This document shows, piece after piece, positions 25,952-35,606 of a stretch of DNA of 64,000 nt (its first letter is position 1; each line of letters opens with the position of its first letter). Below the pieces are notes generated by a model. The model had not been told where the DNA came from and ran no database searches. It worked only from the letters and a program-made list of their open reading frames with translations. The translations under genes and the position numbers were made by a program. The stretch lies in assembly GCF_024707525.1 (NCBI RefSeq), contig NZ_CP062231.1, forward strand, positions 5,369,501 to 5,433,500, written 5' to 3'. Source of the DNA: Rhizobium sp. TH2 (GTDB lineage Bacteria > Pseudomonadota > Alphaproteobacteria > Rhizobiales > Rhizobiaceae).

Positions 25952-26203
25952 ATGCAAATATCTCCAAGCCTGCACAGCTACGAGAAGACACCGCGGAGCC
26001 CGGTCTACGACCGCAAGCCGGTGCTGTCCGAGCAGAATGACGACCAGTCCTTCGCCCGCCGGGACGATGCGATTACCGGCAGCCAGACGGTGTTGAGCAG
26101 TTCGCTCGCCGAGGCACTCTGGTCGATCCAACGCTCCGCGACCGATGACGAAAGCATGTCGGGCTCGGCAATTGAGAGCCTCTATCTTTCCTATTCCGAA
26201 TAG
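25952..26203 (+). CDS. Small hypothetical protein (83 aa)
   Basis: 83 residues, polar, Ser-rich with an acidic C-terminus (ATDDESMSG), no membrane segment or recognised domain. Support for being real: an intergenic position of its own, a preceding inverted repeat, and a composition that does not look like a shadow of another gene. Against: only a weak AAGA ribosome site and no family I recognise. Function unknown. Confidence 0.42.
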   Translation: MQISPSLHSYEKTPRSPVYDRKPVLSEQNDDQSFARRDDAITGSQTVLSSSLAEALWSIQRSATDDESMSGSAIESLYLSYSE

Positions 26204-26353
26204 TCGCACGCGCTTCCAGCGATCCCAATCGTTATCCGGCCGGTGGGTGACCACGCGGTCCGATTTGTTTTGGCCCATGTCCGACGCTGACAGTTTCGGG
26301 TTGCCAATCCGTGTTCTCTGGCTAGTCTGTCGAGCACATTGGAGGATAGCCAA

Positions 26354-27160
26354 ATGGCTGAAGGCAAAAGCGGAAAAATCTATGTCGGTATCGGCGGCTG
26401 GACCTTCGAGCCCTGGCGCGGCACCTTCTATCCCGAAAAACTGTCGCAGAAGCGCGAACTCGAATATGCCAGCCAGCAACTGACCTCGATCGAGGTCAAC
26501 GGCACCTATTATGGCTCGCAGAAGCCCGAGAGCTTTCGCAAATGGCATGACGAGACGCCGGATGGCTTTGTCTTTTCGTTGAAAGGCCCGCGCTTCGCCA
26601 CCAATCGCAAGGAGCTCGCGCTGGGCAAAGAGTCCGTCGAGCGCTTCCTGGCCAGCGGCATTTTGGAACTCAAGGACAAGCTCGGCCCGCTCAACTGGCA
26701 GTTCATGGAAACCAAGAAATTCGAGCCGGAGGATTTCGAGGCGTTCCTGACGTTCCTGCCCGAGTCCGTCGAGGGCCGGAAATTGCGCCACGTCGTGGAA
26801 GTCCGCAACGACAGTTTCGCCGCCCCGGATTTCGTCGAGCTCGCCCGCAAACACAAGGTCGCCTTCGTCACCGCTGGTGATTCCAAGTTCCCGCAGATCG
26901 CCGATGTCAGCACCGATTTCGTCTACCTCCGGATCATGGGCACCGAGGAAAAACACAAGAAGGGTTACTCCGATGGAGAACTCGATGCCTGGGCCAAACG
27001 CGCGAAAACCTACGCTTCCGGCAAGGTGCCTTCCGATCTGAAAAGCGTGTCGGACAAGGACGCCAAAGCCGAGCCCCGCGACGTCTATCTCTATGTCATC
27101 AGCGGCCACAAGGAGCTTAATCCCGCCGCCGCGATGGCGCTGATCGAGCGGCTGAAATAG
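26354..27160 (+). CDS. DUF72 family protein
   Basis: 268 residues with the DUF72 opening YVGIGGWTFEPWRGTFYP, then EVNGTYYGSQ, FVFSLKGPRF and VEVRNDSF, matching the family (YecE-like TIM barrel). The ATG at 26354 follows GGAGGATAG by 4-5 bases; an earlier in-frame ATG lacks a site. Cytosolic protein of unknown biochemical role. A GC-rich 6-bp inverted repeat (CCCGCC/GGCGGG) just after the stop may help end transcription. Confidence 0.85.
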   Translation: MAEGKSGKIYVGIGGWTFEPWRGTFYPEKLSQKRELEYASQQLTSIEVNGTYYGSQKPESFRKWHDETPDGFVFSLKGPRFATNRKELALGKESVERFLASGILELKDKLGPLNWQFMETKKFEPEDFEAFLTFLPESVEGRKLRHVVEVRNDSFAAPDFVELARKHKVAFVTAGDSKFPQIADVSTDFVYLRIMGTEEKHKKGYSDGELDAWAKRAKTYASGKVPSDLKSVSDKDAKAEPRDVYLYVISGHKELNPAAAMALIERLK

Positions 27161-27284
27161 GGTTGCCCGCCGGGCGGGATGGGTCTATTTGGTCGGTTGA
27201 TCACACATCTGCACCACGTGACGACCTGCCCGCAACATCCCACGGATTGACCATGCCCGCATCATCGACCGGACCTTCGCCGCT

Positions 27285-28373
27285 ATGAGCGTGATGGGTG
27301 GCGCAGGCGTGCAGGCAATTCGCTGGGGCGCACTGCTTTTCGTCTCCGCGCCCATCGTCTATGTGCTCGAAAGCGTGCACCTGCCTGCTGCTCTTTTGCT
27401 CGGACCGATGCTGGCAGCCATTTTGTTCGCCGGCTTCGAAAAGCAGGTGGTCGTGCCTCCTGCCATTGGGTTGATGGCCCAGGGCGTGATCGGTTGCATG
27501 ATCGCGACGACCATTCCACTCTCGATCCTCGGCGAACTCGCAAGGGACTGGCCGCTTTTCCTCGCCGGCGTCGTCTCGGTCATCGTGGCGGCCTGTTCGC
27601 TCGGCTGGGTGCTCGCCAAGCTGCAGGTCCTGCCGGGCACCACCGCGATCTGGGGTTCCTTCCCGGGCGCCGCGTCCGCAATGACGATCATGGCGGATTC
27701 CTTCGGCGCCGACATGCGGCTCGTGGCCTTCATGCAGTATCTGCGCGTAGTTTGCGTTTCGGTGGTCGCGTCCACGATCGCGCGGATCTGGGTCGGCCAT
27801 TCCGGCACGCCGCTGCCGGCCATGGTCTGGTTTCCGCCGGTGGACTGGCTCGCGCTCGCCGCGACGATCCTGCTGATTGTGGTGAGTTTTTTTGTGACGC
27901 GCTGGTTCAAGATCGCGGCGGGCATTTTTCTCCTGCCGATGATTCTGGGTATCGTGCTGCAGAATACCGGCGTGATGAAGATCGAGCTGCCACCGTGGCT
28001 GCTGGCAGCTTCCTATGCGCTGGTCGGCTGGACGATTGGCCTGCGTTTCACCTGGCCGATCCTGGCGCATGCGGCACGTGCCCTACCGCGCGTGCTGGGC
28101 TCGATCCTTGCTTTGATCGCCATCTGCGGTCTCTTCGCCGTGGTGCTGGTGAAGTTCGCCGGCATCGACCCGCTGACGGCCTATCTGGCGACAAGCCCCG
28201 GCGGCGCCGATTCCGTCGCCATCATCTCGGCCTCGTCGAATGTCGACATACCCTTCGTCATGGCGATGCAGCTGGCGCGTTTCCTGGTGATCCTTATCGC
28301 GGGGCCGGCGATTGCCAGGCTGGTGGTGAAATGGTCCGGCCTGCGGGACGCGACGCGCGCCCCGCTGCCGTAA
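27285..28373 (+). CDS. AbrB-family integral membrane protein (duplicated AbrB domain)
   Basis: 362 residues with about ten hydrophobic helices in two related halves; each half has a conserved small-residue loop (GSFPGAASAMTIMADSFGAD and TSPGGADSVAIISA), as in the AbrB membrane protein family once annotated as ammonia monooxygenase or regulator. Probably a transporter of unknown substrate. No clear operon partner: 124 bases after the DUF72 gene and only 4 bases from the end of the facing fusion oxidoreductase gene. The start has a weak site (GCCGCT); ATG at 27285 is the first in frame. Confidence 0.8.
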   Translation: MSVMGGAGVQAIRWGALLFVSAPIVYVLESVHLPAALLLGPMLAAILFAGFEKQVVVPPAIGLMAQGVIGCMIATTIPLSILGELARDWPLFLAGVVSVIVAACSLGWVLAKLQVLPGTTAIWGSFPGAASAMTIMADSFGADMRLVAFMQYLRVVCVSVVASTIARIWVGHSGTPLPAMVWFPPVDWLALAATILLIVVSFFVTRWFKIAAGIFLLPMILGIVLQNTGVMKIELPPWLLAASYALVGWTIGLRFTWPILAHAARALPRVLGSILALIAICGLFAVVLVKFAGIDPLTAYLATSPGGADSVAIISASSNVDIPFVMAMQLARFLVILIAGPAIARLVVKWSGLRDATRAPLP

Positions 28374-28377
28374 CGTC

Positions 28378-30384
28378 TTACCCTTCCAGCCACTTCACCT
28401 GTTCCGGCGTCAGCCGGATGTCGAGCGCCGAGAGGCTGTCTTCCAGTTCGGCGACATTGCGCGGGCCGATCAGCGGGATGACCGGGAACGGCTGGGCCAG
28501 CACATAGGCGAGAGCGACATGGATCGGTTTGCGGCCGAGCTTTGCCGCCAGTTCGATCGCGCGGTCGCGGCGGCCGAAGTTCTTGTCGCTGTACCAGACA
28601 CGTACCAATTCCTCGTCATCCGTTTTGTCTTGTCCCGCGCGGTCGGTGAAGAAGCCACGGCCCTGGCTCGACCAGGCGAAGTTGGGGAACTGCCTCTCGT
28701 TCAGCCAGACCTTCCATTCGTCGTCGGAGGCAGCCACGCAGCCGTCCCAGATCGGATCGAGCATTTCGGCGAGGGAGAAGTTGTTAGACATGGCGCCGGG
28801 CGGCATCTTGCCGTTCGCGGTCGCATAATCCATCGCCGCTTGCAGGCGATCGCGCGACCAGTTGGATCCGCCGAAAGGCCCCCTTATACGGCCGGCCTTC
28901 ACCTCGGCATCCATGGCATCGACGAATTCGCCGACTGGAACCTCTTCGTTGTCGCGGTGCATGAAATAGATATCGACATAGTCGGTCTTAAGCCGCTCAA
29001 GCGACTCGCTGAGCTGCTTGCCGATCTGGTCGGGATAGACCAGCGGCGAATGGGCGCCCTTGCCGATCAGAACGATCTCCTCGCGGGGCGCGGCGCGGCT
29101 GGTAAGCCAGTCTCCGAACACGCTCTCGGTCAGGCCGCGTCCGTAGATCCAGGCCGTGTCGAACAGGTTTCCGCCCGCCTCGTAGAACGCATCCATGGTC
29201 AGCGACGCATTGGCAAAATTCGGGAAGAACTCGAAGCCGAGCGCAACGACTGAAGCCTGCTTGGAAAGGCCGGGGATCGACCGCTTGGGCAGGTTTGAAC
29301 CAGCCGTGACCTTGCCACCTGATATGTTGAGCCTCCGGTTCTCCGGCCTCTCGGCATCGTAGGAGAGGCCAATCGCAGCACGCCACTGGTCGAGGACACG
29401 GAGATTGCCCACGGAGTCGGCGTGGCTCATACCCGGTGTTTCGAATTCCAATTTTCCAGATCGAATGGCCTCACCCGCCGCATCGGCCTCGAAGGAATAG
29501 AGCCAACCCTCTTCCGTGACCTCGACCGTCTGGCGCGTGCCATCGTTGAGCGTGATCTCGATCAACCCGGTACCACCTTCATGGCCTGAGGCAAACCAGA
29601 AATCCTTGACCTCCAGCCGGCCTTTCGAGCCGACGATCCGGAGCGTATTGTCCTGGTTGGCCATGATCGAACAGGAGACTTCGGCGACGATACCGCTGGC
29701 GAATTTCAGAAGTGCCGAGGCCCATTCATCGACACCCGTCTCGCCAAGATGGCCGGCGCCTGACACCGAGACCGGTTCCGCGAAGGGCTTGCTCTCGACA
29801 GCACCGGCAATCAGCCGCGCCATGGAAACTGGATAGCCGCCGACATCGAGGATGCCGCCACCGGCCAGCGCGTTGGCGAACAGGCGGTGCTCCGGCCTCA
29901 CCGTACCCATGTTGAAGCCGAAGCTCGAACGGATCAGCCTGACGTCGCCAATCACGCCACTCTTGACCAGATCGACGATCCTCGCAGTCTGCGGATGCAG
30001 CCGATACATGAAGGCCTCGCCTGAAAAGACGTTCGCCCTGCGCGCTTCGTGGTAGATCGCCTCGGCCTCGTAGGACGAGAGTGCAATCGGCTTTTCGACC
30101 AGCACATGCTTGCCGGCACGCACCGCCTTGATTGCCCATTCGGCATGTCCGACGTGAGGCGTCGCGATGTAGACAGCCTCGATCTCGGGATCGTCGAGCA
30201 GGGTCTGATAGCCCTCGACGATACGGGCGCCGGGGAAATTCTCCGCAAGGCCGGGCTTGCCCGGGTCGCGGGTCGCGATCGCCGCCAGCTTGCCTGTCCT
30301 GGAATGGGCGAGCCCGCCGGCGAAGGTGCGAGCGATGGTGCCGGGGCCAATAATTCCCCAGTTGACCGGTTTTGTGCCGTTCAT
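28378..30384 (-). CDS. Gfo/Idh/MocA oxidoreductase fused to an aldo/keto reductase
   Basis: 668 residues, two complete enzymes in one chain. Residues 1 to about 345: Gfo/Idh/MocA with GIIGPGTIA and VEKP (96-99). After a linker rich in Pro, Lys and Ser (345-370) comes an aldo/keto reductase with all four catalytic residues: D409 and Y414 (FDTAWIYG), K442 (IGKGAH) and H476 (FMHRD). ATG at 30384 follows AAGGAG by 6 bases; the longer frame starts at TTG inside that site. Last gene of the maltose-type importer/GH2 operon. Probably acts on the released sugar, perhaps as an oxidation/reduction pair sharing a keto intermediate. Confidence 0.85.
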   Translation of the reverse strand: MNGTKPVNWGIIGPGTIARTFAGGLAHSRTGKLAAIATRDPGKPGLAENFPGARIVEGYQTLLDDPEIEAVYIATPHVGHAEWAIKAVRAGKHVLVEKPIALSSYEAEAIYHEARRANVFSGEAFMYRLHPQTARIVDLVKSGVIGDVRLIRSSFGFNMGTVRPEHRLFANALAGGGILDVGGYPVSMARLIAGAVESKPFAEPVSVSGAGHLGETGVDEWASALLKFASGIVAEVSCSIMANQDNTLRIVGSKGRLEVKDFWFASGHEGGTGLIEITLNDGTRQTVEVTEEGWLYSFEADAAGEAIRSGKLEFETPGMSHADSVGNLRVLDQWRAAIGLSYDAERPENRRLNISGGKVTAGSNLPKRSIPGLSKQASVVALGFEFFPNFANASLTMDAFYEAGGNLFDTAWIYGRGLTESVFGDWLTSRAAPREEIVLIGKGAHSPLVYPDQIGKQLSESLERLKTDYVDIYFMHRDNEEVPVGEFVDAMDAEVKAGRIRGPFGGSNWSRDRLQAAMDYATANGKMPPGAMSNNFSLAEMLDPIWDGCVAASDDEWKVWLNERQFPNFAWSSQGRGFFTDRAGQDKTDDEELVRVWYSDKNFGRRDRAIELAAKLGRKPIHVALAYVLAQPFPVIPLIGPRNVAELEDSLSALDIRLTPEQVKWLEG

Positions 30385-30425
30385 ATCAGTCTCCTTCAAT
30401 ATGTCGTGGCGCGGGCGAGGCCCGC

Positions 30426-31514
30426 TTACTTCACGCGGTGGCCCGCGTGGTCGAAAAGAAAGGTATTGGCCGCGACCAGCCCGATCGTCAGTGAATCCTT
30501 GTTGGTCGCGTCGCGGGAATCTTCCCGCTCGATGATGATGCGTTCTTCCTTGGAAACATGGGCGTAGACGTAGGACGTGTTGCCGAGGTGCTCGGCCACG
30601 TCCACTTCCACGGTCAGATCGGCGTCGCCCTGGCCGGGTGCGGCAAAGTTCTCGGGCCGTATGCCAAGGCTGACGTCGTCGCCCGTCTTTACCGATGCGG
30701 CGGCGATAGGCAGCGTAAGCCGCACGTCCGGCTGGTTCACGAGAGACATGGTGACGTTCCCGGCCTCGACCGACACAACCCGGCCTTTAAGGAAATTCAT
30801 CCGCGGCGAGCCGATGAAGCCCGCCACGAACATGTTTGCCGGGTCGTCGTAGAGATCGAGCGGCGCGCCGACCTGCTCTACTTCGCCCGCACGCAGCACC
30901 ACGATCTTGTTGGCCAGCGTCATCGCCTCGACCTGGTCGTGGGTCACATAGACGATCGTGGTCTTGAGTTCCTTGTGAAGTTTTGCGATCTCGACGCGCA
31001 TGTGGACGCGCAGTTCCGCGTCGAGGTTCGACAGCGGCTCATCGAACAGGAAGACATCCGGATTGCGCACGATCGCCCGGCCGATCGCGACCCGCTGGCG
31101 TTGCCCGCCCGAGAGCGCCTTCGGCTTGCGATCCATCAGCGGCCCGAGTTCGAGGATGCGCGCTGCATCATCGACGCGCCGGTCGATTTCCTCCTTGGCC
31201 TGACCCGCAAAGCGCAGTGCAAAGCCCATATTCTCGCGCACCGTCATATGCGGATAAAGCGCGTAGGATTGGAACACCATCGCGATGCCGCGCTTGGACG
31301 GATCGACGTCGTTCATCACCTTTCCGCCGATCTCCAGCGTGCCCGAGGTGATGTCTTCGAGCCCGGCGATCATCCGGAGCAGCGTGGACTTGCCGCAGCC
31401 GGACGGTCCGACGAAGACGGTGAATTCCCCATCCTCGATCGAGAGATTGACGCCCTTGATGATTTCAAGCGCCCCGAAACTCTTGCGTATGTCGGTCAGT
31501 CGGACCTCGGCCAT
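30426..31514 (-). CDS. MalK/UgpC-type sugar ABC importer ATPase
   Basis: 362 residues with Walker [10 protein letters not shown] (36-44), signature LSGGQRQ, Walker B FLFDEP and a C-terminal regulatory region containing GIRPENF. The ATG at 31514 follows GAGGAAGAACCAG and is 11 bases after the GH2 stop. It energises the two permeases encoded upstream in the operon. Closely similar in layout to the ATPase at 567-1628 but part of a complete transporter. Confidence 0.92.
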   Translation of the reverse strand: MAEVRLTDIRKSFGALEIIKGVNLSIEDGEFTVFVGPSGCGKSTLLRMIAGLEDITSGTLEIGGKVMNDVDPSKRGIAMVFQSYALYPHMTVRENMGFALRFAGQAKEEIDRRVDDAARILELGPLMDRKPKALSGGQRQRVAIGRAIVRNPDVFLFDEPLSNLDAELRVHMRVEIAKLHKELKTTIVYVTHDQVEAMTLANKIVVLRAGEVEQVGAPLDLYDDPANMFVAGFIGSPRMNFLKGRVVSVEAGNVTMSLVNQPDVRLTLPIAAASVKTGDDVSLGIRPENFAAPGQGDADLTVEVDVAEHLGNTSYVYAHVSKEERIIIEREDSRDATNKDSLTIGLVAANTFLFDHAGHRVK

Positions 31515-31525
31515 CTGGTTCTTCC

Positions 31526-33772
31526 TCAGGTCACGGATATCTGGATGGTCTGCGTATCGAAGCGCCGGCTCTCCGCCGTCAGCGTCAGCGTGCCCGCCGC
31601 GTCGCCCGCCTCGATCCAAAGACCGGTGGCGCCGCCCTTCAGCGTGTGATCGGCCGGGCCGATGATGCGGCCGGGGCCTTCAAGCGTCAGGCTGACCGGC
31701 TCTTCGAAGAAGGGCAGGAGATTGCCGTTCTGGTCCAGTGCCCGGATCACCACGCGGGTCGCATCCCGCTCGCCGGCGCGGAGTGCCAGGTCGTCAGCCT
31801 TGACGTCAAGCGTGGTGGGCACCGGATCGGCGGCCAGCGTGATCGACTTGACAGCCTTGCCATTGACGAAGCCCGTGATTACGCCCTGGCGCCAGACATG
31901 GCCCCAGCGGCCGATTTCGTCGGGCGTGATGTTGCGATGGTCGAGCACGACAGGCGCATGCGGCAGATGCTTGTAGGTCTCGCGGTCCGGATCGACGCGC
32001 TTGGGCGGGAAATCGCCGAACTTCACTTCGACATAGTCGCAGTTTGTGAGGATGATGAGCGGCAGTATGCCGCCGATATTGCGCTCGCCGCGCGCCCAGT
32101 AGGTCACCGGCTGCAGCACGACGCCATACTCCGGCTCGCCCTGGCTGGCATAGGCGGCGGCGGCGAATTTCGGGATCCGGTACATATCGAGCACGCCGTG
32201 ATAGCAGATCCGGTCGCCCGAGCCGAAGTCCTTGTGGGTATTGTAGTCAGCGTAGCACCAGCCGGTAGAGCCGGAAATGTTGCTGTCGCCGGCGGCGGCA
32301 TCAAGGATCAGCATGTGGCGCGTCACATGCTCGGCCTGCCGCTGCTCCTGGTCGAAGCGCTTGGTCGGGTACATGTGGCCGTTATATTCGGTGATCATAT
32401 AGGGGATCGGTCGCGTGATGCCCGTCGTTTCCACCCGGTCGCGCAGCGCGACGCGGCCCCGGTTATTGCCGGGCAGTTCCTCGTTGCCGAGCACGAAGTC
32501 GTTCATCGTATAGACGTCTTCGAGGAATTCCGAATTGGTGATGAAGCGCACGCCGCCGGTCTGGCGGGTCGCGTCGAGCTCGCGCGCAAGCCGGTTGGTC
32601 TCGGCGTAGAAATCGTGGCTGTCCTGGCTCTCGTTGATCCGCACGCCCCAGATGATGATAGATGGATGGTTCCAGTCGCGCTCGATCATCCGGCGGACAT
32701 TCTCGATCGATTCCTGCTGCCATTCCTTGTCGCCGATATGCTGCCAGCCAGGGATTTCCTCGAACACCAGCAGCCCGATCTCGTCGCAGCGGTCGAGAAA
32801 CCATTTCGACTGCGGATAGTGCGAGGTGCGCACGATGTTGCAGGCGAGCTCGTATTTGAGGATGTCGGCATCCTTCTCCTGCGCGCGCCGGCCCATGGCA
32901 TAGCCGGTATGCGGCCAGGACTGGTGGCGGTTCAGCCCGCGCAACTTGAGCGGCTTGCCGTTGAGCAGGAAGCCATCCGGCGTGAATTCGGCGGTGCGGA
33001 AACCGAAGCGCTGGGCGAGGAAGTCGGTGCCGTGTTCGGTTTCGAGCTTCAGCGACAGGACATAGAGTGCGGGGTTGGAAATATCCCAGAGCTCGATGCC
33101 GCCGAGATCGGAGAATGAGAGCGTGGCTTCATTGCCATTCACTTCGACCGATCCGGACGCCACTTCGGTACCACCCTTGGCACGGATGATTGCCGATAGT
33201 TTGCCGGCGAAGGATTTCTTCTCGGGATTGCGGATAAAGACCCTTGCAGTGACGGTCTTTCGCTCGGCCAGCGCATCCGGTGTCTCGATCTTGACGTTGC
33301 CGATCGAAACCGGGCTGACCACCTTGAGCCAGGCATCGCGATAAATCCCCGCATAGCAGAGATAGTCGATCTGGCCGCCAAAGGGCGGGATCGCGGGATT
33401 TTCGGAACCGTCGATCTTCACGGTCAGCAGGTTGTCGCCCTGCTTGAGATGCGGTGTCAGCCGTGCCTCGAACGGCGTATAGCCGTCCCTGTGGGCGATG
33501 ATTTCGGCGCCGTTGAGGTAGACGACGCTGTCGGCCATCGCGCCATCGAAGACCACGGAGACTTCGCGGCCCTCGAATTCCGGCCGCCAGGCGATGACCT
33601 TCTGGTAGGTGAACGCCTTCTGGTAACTCGTCTCGTCGAAGTAGTTGTAGGGCAGTTCCACGGCCGAATGCGGCAGGCGCACGGTCTCGCCGGCCTGCAA
33701 CGCTTGCGCGCGCGGGGGCTCGAAGCCCTCGCCGAACACCCAGTTGCCGTTGAAACTCTCATAAATGCGCAT
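31526..33772 (-). CDS. Glycoside hydrolase family 2 (beta-galactosidase-like)
   Basis: 748 residues. Sugar-binding N-terminal beta domain (about 1-155), immunoglobulin-like domain (about 160-260) and a TIM barrel with the family 2 signature [20 protein letters not shown] from residue 312. Likely acid/base Glu381 in WGVRINES and nucleophile Glu462 in TEYNG; the usual WSxGNE around the acid/base reads WGVRINE. C-terminal beta domains (about 610-748) follow. No signal peptide, so it acts in the cytoplasm on oligosaccharide imported by the ABC system. Galactosidase, glucuronidase and mannosidase activities are all possible in this family. Confidence 0.87.
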   Translation of the reverse strand: MRIYESFNGNWVFGEGFEPPRAQALQAGETVRLPHSAVELPYNYFDETSYQKAFTYQKVIAWRPEFEGREVSVVFDGAMADSVVYLNGAEIIAHRDGYTPFEARLTPHLKQGDNLLTVKIDGSENPAIPPFGGQIDYLCYAGIYRDAWLKVVSPVSIGNVKIETPDALAERKTVTARVFIRNPEKKSFAGKLSAIIRAKGGTEVASGSVEVNGNEATLSFSDLGGIELWDISNPALYVLSLKLETEHGTDFLAQRFGFRTAEFTPDGFLLNGKPLKLRGLNRHQSWPHTGYAMGRRAQEKDADILKYELACNIVRTSHYPQSKWFLDRCDEIGLLVFEEIPGWQHIGDKEWQQESIENVRRMIERDWNHPSIIIWGVRINESQDSHDFYAETNRLARELDATRQTGGVRFITNSEFLEDVYTMNDFVLGNEELPGNNRGRVALRDRVETTGITRPIPYMITEYNGHMYPTKRFDQEQRQAEHVTRHMLILDAAAGDSNISGSTGWCYADYNTHKDFGSGDRICYHGVLDMYRIPKFAAAAYASQGEPEYGVVLQPVTYWARGERNIGGILPLIILTNCDYVEVKFGDFPPKRVDPDRETYKHLPHAPVVLDHRNITPDEIGRWGHVWRQGVITGFVNGKAVKSITLAADPVPTTLDVKADDLALRAGERDATRVVIRALDQNGNLLPFFEEPVSLTLEGPGRIIGPADHTLKGGATGLWIEAGDAAGTLTLTAESRRFDTQTIQISVT

Positions 33773-33781
33773 TTCGAAATC

Positions 33782-34597
33782 CTATTTGACTGAACCGAGC
33801 ATGCCCTGCACGAACTGGCGCTGCATGGCGAAGAAGATGGCGAGCGTGGGAAGCGTGGCCAGGATGGTGCCGATCATCACCACGCCGAAATCCGGGTAAT
33901 AGGCCGAGGCGAGCGACGAGACGACGAGCGTGATCGTCTTGGTCTCGTTCGATTGCAGCACGATCAGCGGCCAGAGATAGTTGTTCCAGTTGGTCATGAA
34001 GACGATGACGAAGGCCGCCGCATAGGTCGAGCGCATCACCGGCACGTAGATATAGAGGAAGATCTGCCATTCCTTGAGCCCATCGACCTTGGCCGCGTCT
34101 CGCAACTCGGTGGGGAACGCCTTGGTCGATTGGCGGAAATAGAAGATGATGAAGGCCGAGGCGATCGATGGCAGCATGATCGCGATATGCGTATTGATCA
34201 GGCCGGCACGCCCCATCATCATGAAGAGCGGGATCATCAGCGCCGCAAAGGGCACCATCAGCGTGATCAGGATCAGTGAATAGATCCGGTCGCGCCATTT
34301 CGACTTGAACATCTCGAAGCCATAGCCGGCGAAGGAGGAGACGACGATGGTCAGCACGGTAGCCAGGATCGCGACCTTGGCCGAGTTCCAGAACACCAGC
34401 GGCACATCCACCAGCGTGAAGAAGTTCGTGACATTGGTCGCAAATGCCGACCCCAGGCTCACCTTGCCGCCCATGATCTGCACCGACGTATTGGTCGAGC
34501 TGATCATCATCCAGATGAACGGGAAGATCGACAGGAAGGCCATTACGCTGAGAAAGAGGTACTGGCCGGCCGTGGATAGCGTGCGCGAACTGATCAT
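33782..34597 (-). CDS. MalG-type sugar ABC importer permease
   Basis: 271 residues, six predicted membrane helices. The EAA loop that docks the ATPase is RDAAKVDGLKEWQIFLYIYV followed by PVMRS. The start overlaps the upstream permease stop by four bases (ATGA). CUT1 family, inner membrane. The gene ends 9 bases before the GH2 gene. Confidence 0.92.
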   Translation of the reverse strand: MISSRTLSTAGQYLFLSVMAFLSIFPFIWMMISSTNTSVQIMGGKVSLGSAFATNVTNFFTLVDVPLVFWNSAKVAILATVLTIVVSSFAGYGFEMFKSKWRDRIYSLILITLMVPFAALMIPLFMMMGRAGLINTHIAIMLPSIASAFIIFYFRQSTKAFPTELRDAAKVDGLKEWQIFLYIYVPVMRSTYAAAFVIVFMTNWNNYLWPLIVLQSNETKTITLVVSSLASAYYPDFGVVMIGTILATLPTLAIFFAMQRQFVQGMLGSVK

Positions 34598-35490
34598 GAC
34601 CGGTCCCTCGCGGCATAGAACTGGAGGAAGGACAGGAGCGCCACCATCAGCACGATGACATAGGACATGGTCGCCGCGTAGCCGTAGCTCGGCATGTAGC
34701 GGAAGGTGACATTGTAGATGTAGAGCGACAGTGTCAGCGTCGAATTGGCCGGACTGCCGCGGCCCTCGGTCAGGTTATAGACCTCGTCGAACAGCTGGAT
34801 CGTGCCGATGGTCGAGATGATGGTGGTGAACAGGATCACCGGCTTCAGCATCGGGATCGTGATGTAGATGAACCGCGCCCAGGCGGGAACGCCGTCGATC
34901 CGCGCCGCCTCGTAGATCGACCTGTCGATATTCTGCAGCGCCGCGAGATAGAAGATCATGTTGTAACCCGTCCAGCGCCATGTGATGGCGAGGATGACCA
35001 GCACTTTGGCCCAGAAGGGCTCGGTGAGCCAGCCGATAGGTCCCGACGCGAGGCCGATGGCCATCAGCGCCGAATTGACCACGCCGTCAGCGGCAAACAT
35101 GCTCTTGAACAGCACGGAATAGGCGACCAGCGAAGCGACGCAGGGCAGGAAGATCGCGGTGCGGAAGAAGCCGATGAATTTCAGCCGGTCATTGTTGAGC
35201 ACCGAGGCAAGCAACAGTGCCAGCACAATCATGATCGGCACCTGCACCACGAAAAAAATGATCGTGTTGGAAAGCGCGTGGAGGAAGACGGGGTCGTTCC
35301 ACAGCCTGACGATGTTGGCGAAACCGCCGAACTTCAGCATCATGCCCTTGCCGGTGAATGCGGACAGGTAGAGCGAACGGAAGATCGGATAGATCAGAAA
35401 GATCCCAATCAGCAGGATCGACGGGGCGATGAACAGCCAGCCGTTGACGTCATAATATCGCTTCAATCCGCCTGTGCGTGCCGTGGCCAT
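34594..35490 (-). CDS. MalF-type sugar ABC importer permease
   Basis: 298 residues, six predicted membrane helices and an EAA loop EAARIDGVPAWARFIYITIP. ATG at 35490 is favoured (AGAGAGACGG upstream); another ATG at 35508 would add six residues, and the full open frame to 35583 would run through two intercistronic hairpins. Forms the transmembrane pair with the MalG-type protein. Confidence 0.9.
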   Translation of the reverse strand: MATARTGGLKRYYDVNGWLFIAPSILLIGIFLIYPIFRSLYLSAFTGKGMMLKFGGFANIVRLWNDPVFLHALSNTIIFFVVQVPIMIVLALLLASVLNNDRLKFIGFFRTAIFLPCVASLVAYSVLFKSMFAADGVVNSALMAIGLASGPIGWLTEPFWAKVLVILAITWRWTGYNMIFYLAALQNIDRSIYEAARIDGVPAWARFIYITIPMLKPVILFTTIISTIGTIQLFDEVYNLTEGRGSPANSTLTLSLYIYNVTFRYMPSYGYAATMSYVIVLMVALLSFLQFYAARDRS

Positions 35491-35532
35491 GGCCGTCTCT
35501 CTGCCCATGAGGGGAATAGGGTCGCCGAAGCG

Positions 35533-35593
35533 CATGCGGCTTGGAAAGCCGCATGGCGCCCCAGGGAGTGGACAGGCAGCCAACCGCCTGTCC
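35533..35593 (-). terminator. Tandem hairpins between binding-protein and permease genes
   Basis: First: perfect 10-bp arms CATGCGGCTT/AAGCCGCATG with a 3-base loop (35533-35555). Second: 8-bp arms GGACAGGC/GCCTGTCC (35570-35593). No T-run. They probably stabilise the binding-protein mRNA or reduce read-through into the permease genes. Confidence 0.6.
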
Positions 35594-35606
35594 GGAGGAT
35601 TCGTTT

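Noticed and set aside
31646..33118. 490-codon plus-strand frame inside the GH2 gene
   Set aside because: Shadow of a GH2 enzyme whose catalytic residues and family signature are intact.
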